A DNA stretch of 64,000 nucleotides, taken from contig CAJAUM010000138.1 of NCBI GenBank assembly GCA_903945175.1, positions 1 to 64,000 of the forward strand, read 5' to 3'. This DNA comes from an uncultured Bacteroidales bacterium (GTDB lineage Bacteria > Bacteroidota > Bacteroidia > Bacteroidales > FEN-979). The position numbers and the translations under genes were made by a program. The notes beneath the pieces are model-generated. The model was not told the origin of the DNA, ran no database searches, and saw only the letters and a list, made by a program, of their open reading frames with translations. Below, piece after piece: positions 7,828 through 17,922 of the stretch (its first letter is position 1; each line of letters starts with the position of its first letter).

Positions 7828-10251
7828 ATGAAGCAACCCTTACGATTTTCTATATTTATAACCCTCTTCCTTCTTTTTTCAACAATGACCCAGGCCCAGG
7901 TTTCGGTTATCAGGGGTAGGGTTACAGATGATAAAACCTCAGAACCTTTACCTTACGTAAACATCGGGGTTAAGGGGCAGACAACAGGAACTTTCTCCGA
8001 CAGCAACGGATCCTATCACCTTGAATTACCGAAAGGGGACTACGATCTTTTTATCTCCTCCGTAGGCTACGAAAAGATGGAAAAACACATCCATCTGGAT
8101 GGTAAGAAAATATATACCTTTGATATCAATCTCATAAATTCTTCCCAGGAGCTGAGCACAGTCGTGGTATCTGCCTCCAAATATGCCCAGAAAATTCAGG
8201 AATCCATCTCCTCCATTGAGGTGATGAAGGCCAAAACGATCGAAATCGGGAATCTTTCGAGCGCCGATAAGTTGGTGGACAAGATGCCTGGGATTACCAT
8301 CGTGAACAATGAACCCCAGATCAGGGCGGGTAGCGGATTCAGTTCAGGTCTTGGTTCACGGGTGATGGTGATGGTTGATGAGATACCCCTGCTTCGTGGT
8401 GATGCCGGCCGGCCTGACTGGGCGCTTCTTCCAATCGATGATGTGGAACAGATCGAAGTTGTAAAAGGGGCATCCTCCGTTGTTTTTGGTTCTTCGGCCA
8501 TTAACGGAGCCATCAATGTTAGAACCGCATGGCCTGCTGATGAACCTGTAACCAAGGTTATCACCTTCCTGGGTGCATACAGCAAGCCTGAACGCAAGTA
8601 TTCCACGCCATGGTCGGGAATGAATCCCCTGGTATACGGAATTACTGTGACCCATTCCCAGAAATTTGACAATATTGACCTTGCCGGAGGCGTAAGCTAT
8701 TACAAAGACCAGGGTTATATCGGGGGCACACCGGAAGAAAAGTTAAAGGCAGCGGATACATTTTATAATCAAGGGCAGTTTAACAACAGGGTAAAGTTGT
8801 ATTTCAATTCCAGGGTCCGTTCAAAAAAAGTGGAGGGTCTTTCCTATGGTTTAAATGGGAATTTCATGTTCCAGGAAAATGCTGAAACCTATTTTTGGTA
8901 TGATGCCGATACCAACATCTACCGTTCATTCCCCGGGTCGTTGTCGCGCTTTAAGGCATTTACATTCTACCTTGATCCATTCATAAAATATTATGCAAAG
9001 AACGGCGATGTACATTCATTGAAAAACCGGGTCTATTACCTTAATTCAGAGGGACTTTACAACCAGAGCGCGCTGAGTGTTACTGTTTTCAATGAATACC
9101 AGTATACGCATAAATTTGACTTAAAAAAAGCGGGACAGCTTATGTTAGTAGCTGGGGTAGCGAATACTTATTCGTATGCCTTTGGAAAGGTGTTTTCAGG
9201 AAAACTTGCTCCTGACGGAACTACCACACTTGGTGAAAATGGCACCTATACCGCCGAAAATTTTGCTGTTTATGCCCAATTAGAGGCGAAATTTTTCAAG
9301 CGCTTGTCTGTATTGGTGGGCGGCCGTTTTGAATATTACCAACTGGCCGACCTCACGGAGAGCAAGCCTGTTTTTCGTGCCGGTCTCAATTTTCAGGCTG
9401 CCAAAGCGACCTATCTGCGCTTGTCGGTAGGTCAGGGTTACCGCGTGCCAAGCATTGGGGAGCGTTACATCACCACCACCTCCGGGAATTTTGGTTTTTA
9501 TCCCAACCCCCAGCTGGCTCCTGAGTCCAGCATCTCCTATGAAATCGGCTTCAAGCAGTTGTTCAAATTCGGCAAATTCGCCGGGATGTTTGATGTTGCC
9601 GGTTTTTATGAGAATTACGACAATTATGTTGAATTCAATTTCGGTTATTGGGGGATGAATCCAAATCCGGCCAAAGATGTGGGATTTAAATTTTTCAACA
9701 CCGGTCCTGCCCGGATTTATGGCATCGATGCCTCCATTGCCGGAGAAGGCGACCTGATCAAAAACCTGAACCTGTCAGTCATGGTCGGTTATACCTACTC
9801 AGTGCCGCAGGCCCTCGATCCGAATTATGTATTTTATGTGAATCCGAACAATACCAAAAACTCATTGACCTACCTGACTACCTCCTCCGACACCACAGGT
9901 AATATACTGAAATACAGAGTGCAGAGCCTGCTCAAGGCGGATGTACAGGTAACCTGGAAGCGTTTTTCAACCGGTTTTGGTGGCCGTTATTACGGATTTA
10001 TGAAGAATATCGATAAGTTTTTTTACGAAATTCTTGATGGCCAGATGTTTGGAGTTAAAACAGGAATCAAAAAATACAGGGAAGAGCATAACACGGGGAC
10101 CTTCATTATTGACTACCGGGTAAGCTATGCCTTGAAAAGTTTCAAATTTTCCGTCATCGTAAATAATCTTTTGAACACAGAGTTCTCCCTGAGGCCGCTT
10201 ACAGTTGAACCTCCCCGGATGACCCAGTTGCAGGTGATATATAAAATTTAA
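7828..10251 (+). CDS. TonB-dependent outer membrane receptor with CarboxypepD_reg-like domain
   Basis: 807 residues. Signal peptide 1-23 (ending TQAQ), a carboxypeptidase-regulatory-like beta domain at about 25-110 (RGRVTDDKTSEPLPYVNIGVKG), a TonB plug at about 125-235 (MPGITIVNNEPQIRAGSG, then DDVEQIEVVKGASS and GSSAINGAINVRT), then a long beta-barrel ending in a C-terminal aromatic/hydrophobic strand (LQVIYKI). It should import a ligand across the outer membrane using TonB energy. No SusD partner follows, so it is not a SusCD pair. The ligand cannot be named from the sequence. The next gene, a secreted T9SS protein, starts 48 bases later. Confidence 0.9.
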   Translation: MKQPLRFSIFITLFLLFSTMTQAQVSVIRGRVTDDKTSEPLPYVNIGVKGQTTGTFSDSNGSYHLELPKGDYDLFISSVGYEKMEKHIHLDGKKIYTFDINLINSSQELSTVVVSASKYAQKIQESISSIEVMKAKTIEIGNLSSADKLVDKMPGITIVNNEPQIRAGSGFSSGLGSRVMVMVDEIPLLRGDAGRPDWALLPIDDVEQIEVVKGASSVVFGSSAINGAINVRTAWPADEPVTKVITFLGAYSKPERKYSTPWSGMNPLVYGITVTHSQKFDNIDLAGGVSYYKDQGYIGGTPEEKLKAADTFYNQGQFNNRVKLYFNSRVRSKKVEGLSYGLNGNFMFQENAETYFWYDADTNIYRSFPGSLSRFKAFTFYLDPFIKYYAKNGDVHSLKNRVYYLNSEGLYNQSALSVTVFNEYQYTHKFDLKKAGQLMLVAGVANTYSYAFGKVFSGKLAPDGTTTLGENGTYTAENFAVYAQLEAKFFKRLSVLVGGRFEYYQLADLTESKPVFRAGLNFQAAKATYLRLSVGQGYRVPSIGERYITTTSGNFGFYPNPQLAPESSISYEIGFKQLFKFGKFAGMFDVAGFYENYDNYVEFNFGYWGMNPNPAKDVGFKFFNTGPARIYGIDASIAGEGDLIKNLNLSVMVGYTYSVPQALDPNYVFYVNPNNTKNSLTYLTTSSDTTGNILKYRVQSLLKADVQVTWKRFSTGFGGRYYGFMKNIDKFFYEILDGQMFGVKTGIKKYREEHNTGTFIIDYRVSYALKSFKFSVIVNNLLNTEFSLRPLTVEPPRMTQLQVIYKI

Positions 10252-10299
10252 ACACAAAATAAATAAACATAAACCATTCATTATTTAAATAATCAACCT

Positions 10300-11274
10300 A
10301 TGAAACGATTTTTTACACTTGTTTTACTCGCAGTGGCGCTTAATTCTGCCTATTCCCAATCAAATATTCCCAATGGAGATTTTGAAAACTGGTATAATGT
10401 CGTACTTAGTGCGACCTTGAACTATGATGAATTAGGGACTGGCCCAACTGATAATTGGATATCAACCCTCAATTCACTCGCCGCTGTTCCTCCTACTGCA
10501 GGTGGTCCTGGCCCGGTCACAGTTTTTAAAACAACGGATAAATATTCGGGAACCTATGCTGCAAAGGCTGTATCGGCGAATTTCCCTCTTGGACCTGTTT
10601 CTATATTTATCCCGGGAATGATCGGAACCGCTGTCATGGATATGGTTGGTGTAAAAGCATTGCTTGGCAGACCGTGTGCTGATTGCAAACCCTTGCATTT
10701 AAAAGGATATTACAAATTTGAACCGGTGAACAATGATTCCTGTGCTGCAGTCATTCTGCTCTCAAGATGGAATGCTACTGCTAAAAAGCGCGATACGGTT
10801 GGTTACGGGAGATGGGTCCAGAAAAGCCCGGTTACCCATTACACAGAATTCGATGTTCCGGTCAATTATACCGGTACAGGCGCAGTAGATACCATAACCA
10901 TTCTGGTAGTATCCAGTGCCAACTTTGATGTGGTCAGCTTCGTAGGCAGTCAAGGAGAGGTTGGAAATACCATGTATGTTGATGCACTCTCACTGGAGTA
11001 CAGTGCCGGAATCGAGCAGGCGCTGATGCCGGAAGTTGGGGTATCCCTCTTTCCAAATCCAGCCTCAGATGTTCTGAACATCCGGTTGAGCAAAGAAATC
11101 AGGCATGGTTCGTTTGACATTTACAATGGATCTGGAAAATTAATGGGCTCCTTCAATGCATCCAGTCTCGAAAGTACAATTCCTGTATACAGCCTGGTAA
11201 ACGGAACCTATTATTTCCGTTTGAAGGAAGAGGGAAAGCTTCTGAATACCGGTTCCTTCGTGATTAAAAAGTAA
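10300..11274 (+). CDS. Secreted protein with T9SS sorting domain, PCMD/carbohydrate-binding-like
   Basis: 324 residues. Signal peptide to about residue 20 (AYSQ). The mature part begins [11 protein letters not shown] and holds a jelly-roll-like layout seen in Bacteroidota surface proteins (putative carbohydrate metabolism domain, PCMD-like): a DFENW opening, a central LKGYYKFEP strand and a late [10 protein letters not shown] strand. The last 80 residues are a T9SS type A sorting domain ([14 protein letters not shown] to [19 protein letters not shown]). It lies just after a TonB receptor gene in the same direction and might be co-transcribed with it, so the two could act on the same ligand. 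That link is inference. Confidence 0.75.
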   Translation: MKRFFTLVLLAVALNSAYSQSNIPNGDFENWYNVVLSATLNYDELGTGPTDNWISTLNSLAAVPPTAGGPGPVTVFKTTDKYSGTYAAKAVSANFPLGPVSIFIPGMIGTAVMDMVGVKALLGRPCADCKPLHLKGYYKFEPVNNDSCAAVILLSRWNATAKKRDTVGYGRWVQKSPVTHYTEFDVPVNYTGTGAVDTITILVVSSANFDVVSFVGSQGEVGNTMYVDALSLEYSAGIEQALMPEVGVSLFPNPASDVLNIRLSKEIRHGSFDIYNGSGKLMGSFNASSLESTIPVYSLVNGTYYFRLKEEGKLLNTGSFVIKK

Positions 11275-11308
11275 CCATTTCTACGAAATAACTCCTAAAA
11301 ATTCTCTT

Positions 11309-12532
11309 ATGATCGAAGTGAAAACCTCGCAGATGGCGATTGAACTCGAAGATAAATACGGGGCACACAATTACCATCCATTGCCGGTCGTACTGGCCAA
11401 AGGAAAAGGTGTCTTTATGTGGGACGTTGAAGGCAAACGTTATTATGATTTTTTATCGGCCTATTCGGCTGTAAACCAGGGGCATTGCCACCCGAAAATT
11501 GTGGGTGCCCTGATTGAACAGGCGCAAACGCTGGAACTTACATCCCGCGCTTTTTACAACAACGTTTTGGGCCCTTATGAAAAGTTCATTACCGAATATT
11601 TTGGATATGAGCGTGTGCTTCCTATGAATTCAGGGGCTGAAGGCGATGAAACGGCATTGAAACTTACCCGTAAATGGGGTTATAAGGTGAAGGGCATTCC
11701 CGAAGATCAGGCTAAAATCATCTGTTGCCAGAATAACTTTCATGGGCGCACCATTTCGGTGATCTCCATGTCGAATGATCCTGATGCCCGCAAGGATTTC
11801 GGTCCGTTTACCCCCGGTTTTATCTCCATCCCCTACAACGATTTACCGGCCCTTGAAAAGGCGCTGGAAGATCCGAATGTGGCTGGTTTTCTGGTCGAGC
11901 CGATCCAGGGCGAAGCAGGTGTTTTTGTTCCGGATGAAGGTTACCTGAAGAAAGCCTTCGATCTCTGCAAGGCAAAGAATGTTCTGTTTATTGCAGATGA
12001 GGTTCAGACAGGGATAGCCCGTACAGGCCGTTTATTGGCTTGCGATTGGGAAGGCTTCAAGCCAGATGTACTTATCCTGGGAAAGGCGCTGTCAGGCGGA
12101 GTATACCCCATATCTGCGGTATTGGCCAATGATCACATCATGCTTTGTATCCATCCGGGAGAGCATGGATCGACCTTTGGAGGCAATCCCGTTGCGGCAA
12201 AAGTGGCCATGGCTGCCCTGGAAGTTGTTCGTGATGAAAAGCTGGCAGAGAATGCCGAAAAGCTGGGTATCCTGTTCAGGGATGAATTGCGCAAGATCAA
12301 CTCTCCCTATATTGAACTCGTACGTGGCAAGGGCTTGCTGAATGCCATTGTGATCAAACCGTTCAATGGAAAGAGCGCCTGGGATGTATGTCTGAAGATG
12401 CGCGACAACGGATTACTTGCCAAGCCAACGCATGATCATATTATCCGTTTTGCCCCGCCTTTGGTAATCACAGAAGCGCAGATCCATGAAGCGGTGGAGA
12501 TCATCCGTAAATCCATCAAGGATCTGGAATAG
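11309..12532 (+). CDS. rocD: Ornithine aminotransferase
   Basis: 407 residues, a class III PLP aminotransferase. It converts ornithine and 2-oxoglutarate to glutamate-5-semialdehyde and glutamate. Seen: the [15 protein letters not shown]-terminal substrate region, [13 protein letters not shown], the cofactor-binding [14 protein letters not shown] with its Asp, and the PLP lysine in LGKALSGG (near residue 258). The full set matches ornithine aminotransferase rather than acetylornithine aminotransferase (long [23 protein letters not shown]-terminus). The product feeds P5C dehydrogenase, whose gene lies at 25281 in this window. The C69 peptidase gene begins 8 bases after its stop, so the two are probably one operon. 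Confidence 0.92.
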   Translation: MIEVKTSQMAIELEDKYGAHNYHPLPVVLAKGKGVFMWDVEGKRYYDFLSAYSAVNQGHCHPKIVGALIEQAQTLELTSRAFYNNVLGPYEKFITEYFGYERVLPMNSGAEGDETALKLTRKWGYKVKGIPEDQAKIICCQNNFHGRTISVISMSNDPDARKDFGPFTPGFISIPYNDLPALEKALEDPNVAGFLVEPIQGEAGVFVPDEGYLKKAFDLCKAKNVLFIADEVQTGIARTGRLLACDWEGFKPDVLILGKALSGGVYPISAVLANDHIMLCIHPGEHGSTFGGNPVAAKVAMAALEVVRDEKLAENAEKLGILFRDELRKINSPYIELVRGKGLLNAIVIKPFNGKSAWDVCLKMRDNGLLAKPTHDHIIRFAPPLVITEAQIHEAVEIIRKSIKDLE

Positions 12533-12539
12533 CCGTTCC

Positions 12540-14276
12540 ATGAAGAAAATACGCACGTTGTCCATCCTGTTGATCGGGATTGTTTTATTTACCCATCCGG
12601 TATTCGCCTGCACCAACCTCATTGTAACCAAAGGCGCCAGCAGAGATGGATCGGTCATGATCACCTACGCTGCCGACAGCCACACGCGTTATGGCGCGCT
12701 GTTCTTTTACCCTGGCGGGAAGCACGACACGCAAAGCATGCTCGATGTGTTCCATTACGAAAACGGCAAACTGCTGGGCCAGATTCCGGAATCGCCGGTT
12801 ACCTTTACCGTGGTTGGGTTCATGAATGAACACCAGGTGGCCATTGGTGAAGATACCTGGGGCGGGCTTGAATCTCTTTCGTCCCAGCCCGGTGCGATCC
12901 TTGATTACGGCTCATTGATGAAAATAGGGCTGCAGCGGTCGAAAACTGCCCGTGAGATGATCCACGTGATGACCGCGCTGGTCGAACAATTTGGTTATGC
13001 AACCAGCGGGGAGTCATTCGCCATTTCCGATGCAAATGAGGCCTGGATCCTGGAATTGATTGGCAAAGGAACATACGAAAAGGGAGCCGTGTGGGTCGCA
13101 CGCCGGGTTCCCGATGGGTATGTGAGCGGCCATGCCAACCAGGCGCGCATTACCCGTTTCCCATTCCAGAAAACGAATGACTGGAATAACCTCAATCAGA
13201 CGTGTTATCATTCACCCGATGTGATCACATTTGCACGCAAACAGGGATTTTTCAAAGGACCCGATGAAACGTTCTCCTTTTCCGATGTCTACAATCCCGT
13301 AAATTTCGGGGGAGCCAGGTTCTGTGATGCCCGTATCTGGTCGTTTTTCAGAAAGGTGAGCAGCGAGATCCGCAATAATCAAACCTATACTGACTATGCC
13401 CTTGGAAAACTCAAGAGGGAAGGGAAATTCATGGATGAATCGCCTAACCCAAACGGTTTTGTCACCAACAGGCTGCCGTTGTGGGTGAAGCCGGATTCGC
13501 TGGTACCACTCCAGTCATTGATGGCAAACATGCGCGACCATTATGAAGATACCCCGCTTGATATGCGTTACGACCTGGGGGCAGGTCCTTATGGCGCTCC
13601 TTATCGCTGGCGACCGATGGAGTTCGTGGTCGACAGTGTTAAATACTTGCATGAACGGGCCATCGCAACCCAGCAAACAGGGTATGTATTCGTGGCGCAG
13701 TCAAGGTCATGGCTACCCGATCCCGTGGGTGGAATCTTCTGGTTTGGTGTCGATGATGCCGATGGCTGTGTTTTTGCTCCGGTCTATTGCGGCATCTCCT
13801 CCATACCAACGTGCTTTGCAGTGGGTAACGGTTCAATGATTGCATGGTCCGAAACTTCTGCTTTCTGGACCTTTAATCAGGTGAATAATTTTGGCTATTC
13901 AAGGTACAATGTCATTCACCCTGAGGTTGAACGGTACCAGCAGGAACTCGAACAAAAATTCCTGAATGAAACGGAAGCGATTGACAAAAATGCAAGCGCG
14001 CAATACAAGATAAAACCTGCAGACGGGATTGCTCAAATCACCGATTATTCTGTCAAAACGGGAACCCAACTGGTTGCAGACTGGCGTGACTTCTATCGCT
14101 ACCTTTTTATGAAATACAAAGATGGCAACATCATGCAAACAGAGGGGTTCAAACTTCTCGACAACGGCAGCGGGAAAGGCATCCCCAAAAAGCCATCACA
14201 ACCAGGCTATGGCAAGGAGTGGGAGCGGCGAATGGTAGAGGGAACAGGGGAGAGGCTGAAAGTGAAGGGGGAATGA
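12540..14276 (+). CDS. Secreted C69-family dipeptidase
   Basis: 578 residues. The ATG at 12540 is preferred to an earlier in-frame start inside rocD because it begins a signal peptide (KIRTLSILLIGIVLFTHPVFA). Cleavage leaves Cys as the first residue of CTNLIVTKGASRDGS, the N-terminal nucleophile expected of this Ntn-hydrolase family (peptidase U34/C69, dipeptidase A type). It should cleave dipeptides outside the inner membrane. The tail GTGERLKVKGE is low-complexity and runs up to the repeat array. It sits 7 bases behind rocD, which suggests joint use in peptide and amino acid uptake. Confidence 0.88.
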   Translation: MKKIRTLSILLIGIVLFTHPVFACTNLIVTKGASRDGSVMITYAADSHTRYGALFFYPGGKHDTQSMLDVFHYENGKLLGQIPESPVTFTVVGFMNEHQVAIGEDTWGGLESLSSQPGAILDYGSLMKIGLQRSKTAREMIHVMTALVEQFGYATSGESFAISDANEAWILELIGKGTYEKGAVWVARRVPDGYVSGHANQARITRFPFQKTNDWNNLNQTCYHSPDVITFARKQGFFKGPDETFSFSDVYNPVNFGGARFCDARIWSFFRKVSSEIRNNQTYTDYALGKLKREGKFMDESPNPNGFVTNRLPLWVKPDSLVPLQSLMANMRDHYEDTPLDMRYDLGAGPYGAPYRWRPMEFVVDSVKYLHERAIATQQTGYVFVAQSRSWLPDPVGGIFWFGVDDADGCVFAPVYCGISSIPTCFAVGNGSMIAWSETSAFWTFNQVNNFGYSRYNVIHPEVERYQQELEQKFLNETEAIDKNASAQYKIKPADGIAQITDYSVKTGTQLVADWRDFYRYLFMKYKDGNIMQTEGFKLLDNGSGKGIPKKPSQPGYGKEWERRMVEGTGERLKVKGE

Positions 14277-14280
14277 CGAA

Positions 14281-14318
14281 TTACCCTGTTACCTTGTTAC
14301 TTTGTCACCTTGTCACCT
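14281..14318 (+). repeat. Tandem array, CTGTTACC/TTGTCACC type, between convergent genes
   Basis: Five 8-base-like units (TTACCCTG, TTACCTTG, TTACTTTG, TCACCTTG, TCACC). It fills the 42-base space between the stop codons of the C69 peptidase and the convergent TonB receptor. No hairpin terminator is present there. Confidence 0.88.
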
Positions 14319-16745
14319 CTAAAACTGCGCAATGATTTTCAGGTTGATCATCCTCGGAGTGAGGTAATTCGGCACAGCGTATTCTTTTCCATTGATGTCG
14401 GTGACCCATTGATACGAAACGGTATTGTCAATCTGCAGCAGGTTGAAAATTTCGAGTGAAACCCACAAAGATTTAAAGGCACGCAACGGATTTTTAGCAG
14501 AGAACCTGGTTTGAGCGCCGATCACCTGTTTTGATAACCCGATATCTACCCGACGGTAAGGAGGAATGCGCAGCGTCTGGTCTTTCCTGGGTGAGTCAGG
14601 CGGCCCGAAAGGAAGTCCGGTACCATAAACCAGCGTGAGATTCATTTTCCATGTCGGGAATTTTGGGATATAATCCTGGAAGAAAATAGCCACACTCATC
14701 CTTTGATCTGTTGGCCGCGGAATCCATGATCCCTCAAAGTATTCCTCTGTTTTCATAAAAGAGAGGCTGGCCCAGGACTCAGCTCCCTTCACAAATTCCC
14801 CGTTCACCCTGAAATCAATCCCTGTGGCATAACCATGTGCATCATTGGTTCCATAATACCTGATCTTCATGTTGTCGATTTCATAGGGGATCAGGTTCTG
14901 AATATTTTTATAATAGGCCTCTGCCACAAATTTGAAGGGACGGCCCCAGGCTTTGAAATAGTAATCAGATCCTGCAACAACCTGGATGGAAGTTTGTGCC
15001 TTCAACCCGGGAACAACATCGCCCCGGAGGTTGGTCATTTCGCGGAACGTGGGGGGCTGTGAATACACCCCGGCTGAAAGCCTGAAAACCGTTTCGTGTT
15101 TCCAGTGTGGCTTGAACGAGACATTGATCCTTGGATTCAGTGACAGCTGACCGTTGTAATCATAATAAATGGCGCGCAATCCTGCGGTAAGTGAAATGTC
15201 ATTTGATTCGTTTTTAAAGGTCCAGGTGTCCTGGATGAAGGCCGAATAGCGGTTGGTATTTACGGTGCTGTTGGTTTGAATAAAATTATAAAGAACGAGA
15301 TCATCCTTTGGAGGATTGAGTGAACCCAGCGAATCGTGCGGATGGGGAAGCGAATACCCTGCCGAATCCTGCAATTCCCATTCATTGACATTATAGATAA
15401 AATATTCGTGCTGGTACTTTATTCCCCAGCTCAGGCTGCTTTTATCCTTATCCCATGCACCGCGGTGTTCAATGTTAAAAACAGTGCCATCCAGATAATT
15501 CCGTGCATGTTGCAGGTAGGCGCCGATACCCATCACTTCGGTGATTTGACCCTCATTGCTTCCCTGGAATACTTCCAGTTTGCCAAGCCAGTATTCTCCG
15601 GATATATCATAGGTTTCAGCCTCGTAGGTCTGAAAGGCGGATGAAATCAGCTTTAAGCGGATATTGCTCACCGGCCGGTAGGTGAGGGTTACGGCCGATA
15701 GCCAGTTCTGGTAACGGTCGACCTCCTGGCCATCAAAGTAAATCTTGATCTTATAGGCCTCATCGAGGGTTCCAAAGCTCGTCTCACGTGTTTCGGGAAT
15801 GAGCTTGTAGTTGTTGTTGGTGAAGGTTCCCAGAATGGAAATCTCCCATTTCTTATTGATCTCATAATTGACCATTCCCTGGATGTCGAAGAAACGGGGT
15901 TTGTAATTCCCTTTGGTATCAAGACCTTTGAGCAGATAGGCGTTGGTTTTGTAGCGGGCGCCCAGGAGATATGAAAAACGTTTTGCAATGGTTCCCTCCA
16001 CATGGCCTGAAGCGCCCATGAGGCTTACATCGAATGATGCAGCGAATTCCGTCGGCTTTTTGTACCTGATATCAAGCACCGAGGACATTTTATCACCGTA
16101 TTTTGCATCAAATCCCCCTGCAGAAAAGGAGATGCCGGAAACCAGATCGGGGTTCAGAAAACTTTGCCCCTCCTGCTGCCCTGAGCGGACAAGGAATGGC
16201 CGGTATATCTCGATGTCGTTGACAAAAACCAGGTTCTCATCAAAATTGCCGCCACGCACCGAATACTGTGAACTCAATTCATTTCGGGATGAAACCCCCG
16301 GCATGGTTTTGATCAGATCCTCCACACTGGCATTGATGGTGGGGATAAAGGTGACCACCTTGGGATCGAGGCGGCTGAAGCTGTTGGTGCGCAGTTGCTG
16401 GTCTTTGACTTCAATGGATTCAAGCTGCGTGGCACTTGGAGTCATCGTCAGGTTGAGGATTTTGCGCTCCTGGTTTTGAACCCTTACCGATACCGAATCG
16501 GTTACATATCCGACGTAAGAAAATAAAATGACCAGGTTGGAATCTCCGGGCACCTTCATCTCAAACCTGCCCGCTTTGTCTGTGGTCGCCCCAATGGTTG
16601 TTCCCTTCACCGCGAGATTGACAAACTGAAGGGGCTGTTTTGATCCTGACAGGGTCACATATCCTGAAAGGGTGGATTGCTGGGCGTAGGTCGCCGAGGT
16701 GATTAAACTTAAAAGAAAAACATATATGAGAAGCAGCTTTTTCAA
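14319..16745 (-). CDS. TonB-dependent outer membrane receptor with CarboxypepD_reg-like domain
   Basis: 808 residues: signal peptide 1-21, carboxypeptidase-regulatory-like domain about 23-105 (LSGYVTLSGSKQPLQFVNLAV), plug about 130-240 (FIPTINASVEDLIKTMPGV, then SVRGGNFDENLVFVNDIEIYRP) and a beta-barrel with the closing strand MINLKIIAQF. The only plausible start is TTG at 16745, giving the signal MKKLLLIYVFLLSLITSATYAQ. No ATG lies in frame nearby. It follows the gene at 16753-17418 with a 7-base gap, so both are one operon. Ligand unknown, and no SusD homologue is adjacent. Confidence 0.9.
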   Translation of the reverse strand: MKKLLLIYVFLLSLITSATYAQQSTLSGYVTLSGSKQPLQFVNLAVKGTTIGATTDKAGRFEMKVPGDSNLVILFSYVGYVTDSVSVRVQNQERKILNLTMTPSATQLESIEVKDQQLRTNSFSRLDPKVVTFIPTINASVEDLIKTMPGVSSRNELSSQYSVRGGNFDENLVFVNDIEIYRPFLVRSGQQEGQSFLNPDLVSGISFSAGGFDAKYGDKMSSVLDIRYKKPTEFAASFDVSLMGASGHVEGTIAKRFSYLLGARYKTNAYLLKGLDTKGNYKPRFFDIQGMVNYEINKKWEISILGTFTNNNYKLIPETRETSFGTLDEAYKIKIYFDGQEVDRYQNWLSAVTLTYRPVSNIRLKLISSAFQTYEAETYDISGEYWLGKLEVFQGSNEGQITEVMGIGAYLQHARNYLDGTVFNIEHRGAWDKDKSSLSWGIKYQHEYFIYNVNEWELQDSAGYSLPHPHDSLGSLNPPKDDLVLYNFIQTNSTVNTNRYSAFIQDTWTFKNESNDISLTAGLRAIYYDYNGQLSLNPRINVSFKPHWKHETVFRLSAGVYSQPPTFREMTNLRGDVVPGLKAQTSIQVVAGSDYYFKAWGRPFKFVAEAYYKNIQNLIPYEIDNMKIRYYGTNDAHGYATGIDFRVNGEFVKGAESWASLSFMKTEEYFEGSWIPRPTDQRMSVAIFFQDYIPKFPTWKMNLTLVYGTGLPFGPPDSPRKDQTLRIPPYRRVDIGLSKQVIGAQTRFSAKNPLRAFKSLWVSLEIFNLLQIDNTVSYQWVTDINGKEYAVPNYLTPRMINLKIIAQF

Positions 16746-16752
16746 ATCGATG

Positions 16753-17418
16753 TTATTTTAATCGTTCCTGTTGCGATTTGAACTTCCCGTCCTTCCATGC
16801 TTTGATGAATTTCGCCCACGCAAAGGGGTTGAAAATATTGAAAGGTTGTTGCTGCCCAAAGTAATATAATTTACTAGTTTGATTGTCGATATAATTCCGG
16901 TAATTCATGTTTGCATCCATGGGATATTCTTCAGCCCGCATCCGGATGTCGGCAGACAAAAGATTCTTTCGGGCAATCTCCAGGTCATCGTCGGGAATCT
17001 TTAACTCTACAAAAGCCCGCTTGAAATCTTCCAGCGTGGGCCATGGGAATATGTAGGCCGCTGCCAGGGTCAGCGTATCCGACGACATCAGCTGGATCAG
17101 TGAATACCGTTGCTTGGTGATGGTATCGGGAATGATAAAGGAGGCCGGTTTAAAGCCAAGCGCCGTAAACAGGACTGTGTCATTTTTATGCGACACGAAC
17201 GAAAAGTACCCGTTAATATCGCTGGTCGTTCCGCGGTGGGTTTTGACATCAACAATCCTGACATAGGGGACCGGGTTGAGGCTGTCGGCCGTGATGGTCA
17301 TGCCCGAAAATTGCACAAGGTGTTCGTTGTCCTCTTGCTCCTGCAACTGCTGTGCACTTCCATAAAAAGGGAAAGACAGTAAAAGAAGAAAACAGTACAA
17401 ACTTTTTTTCATTCGCAA
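16753..17418 (-). CDS. Exported CarboxypepD_reg-like domain protein
   Basis: 221 residues with a signal peptide (to about residue 22, GSAQ), then a carboxypeptidase-regulatory-like beta domain at about 35-115 (FSGMTITADSLNPVPYVRIVDVKTHRGTTS with DINGYFSFV). The C-terminal half is helical and charged, ends FINPFAW-like (here FNIFNPFAWAKFIKAWKDGKF), and is of unknown role. Such short proteins often precede a TonB receptor in Bacteroidota. This one is 7 bases upstream of the receptor at 14319-16745 and is likely translated from the same mRNA. It may assist the receptor or the cell envelope, but there is no direct evidence. Confidence 0.7.
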   Translation of the reverse strand: MRMKKSLYCFLLLLSFPFYGSAQQLQEQEDNEHLVQFSGMTITADSLNPVPYVRIVDVKTHRGTTSDINGYFSFVSHKNDTVLFTALGFKPASFIIPDTITKQRYSLIQLMSSDTLTLAAAYIFPWPTLEDFKRAFVELKIPDDDLEIARKNLLSADIRMRAEEYPMDANMNYRNYIDNQTSKLYYFGQQQPFNIFNPFAWAKFIKAWKDGKFKSQQERLK

Positions 17419-17482
17419 AAGGGGCTCCTTAATCAGTTAAAACGCTTAATTCAGTCATTTATTTCCTGGTGGGGCGGGCAAA

Positions 17483-17513
17483 AAAAATGCTGTTACAGCG
17501 TAACAGCATTTTT
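17483..17513 (-). terminator. Terminator of rpmB
   Basis: A perfect 14-bp stem (AAAAAATGCTGTTAC pairing with GTAACAGCATTTTT) and a 3-base loop, A-rich on one side and T-rich on the other, so it could work in both directions. It lies between rpmB and the gene at 17418. Confidence 0.9.
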
Positions 17514-17530
17514 ACCCATGAAAAAAAAAC

Positions 17531-17770
17531 TTACTTAGTAAGATATCCCTTTTCCCTTGCCTCTTTGATGCAGACATACACGCCTTTTTTATTCATGTGG
17601 CGTAAGCCTTCAGCAGATACTCTCAGCTTAATATCGCGGTTCTCTTCCTGCACAAAGAAGGTTTTGGTCTGAATGTTGGGGCTGAACCAACGTTTTGATT
17701 TTTTATTGGAGTGAGAGACTTTATGTCCCTTGATTGCTATCTTTCCAGTGATTTCACAAATCCTTGCCAT
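17531..17770 (-). CDS. rpmB: 50S ribosomal protein L28
   Basis: 79 residues, full length for L28. The N-terminus ARICEITGKIAIKGHKVSHSN and the later FSPNIQTKTF and VSAEGLRHMNKKG segments are diagnostic. L28 is part of the large ribosomal subunit. In many Bacteroidota rpmB is followed by rpmG (L33) and a small ORF. Here a strong terminator follows directly and no rpmG is seen, so it is a single-gene unit. Confidence 0.95.
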   Translation of the reverse strand: MARICEITGKIAIKGHKVSHSNKKSKRWFSPNIQTKTFFVQEENRDIKLRVSAEGLRHMNKKGVYVCIKEAREKGYLTK

Positions 17771-17805
17771 GGTTGTTCTTGTTAAAGGTATTTCAAAACG
17801 GAGTG

Positions 17806-17813
17806 CAAAAATA
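17806..17813 (-). promoter_or_regulatory. -7 box of rpmB (TATTTTTG on the minus strand)
   Basis: It reads CAAAAATA on the given strand, 36 bases before the rpmB start codon, and matches TAnnTTTG. Confidence 0.55.
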
Positions 17814-17880
17814 GGGAATATATTTTAAACTACCAAGGAAAAAACCGAAAGATCAGAATCAAACCGAAATTTGAAAAAAA

Positions 17881-17922
17881 ATCCCAAATCTTCAAATCTT
17901 CAAATTTTCAAATCTTCAAATT
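17881..17922 (-). repeat. Tandem octamer array, GAAGATTT type, over the cinA stop
   Basis: Units of AAATCTTC and AAATTTTC on the given strand. The last four codons and the TGA stop of cinA (17908-17910) lie inside the array, so the repeat supplies the stop codon. Confidence 0.85.
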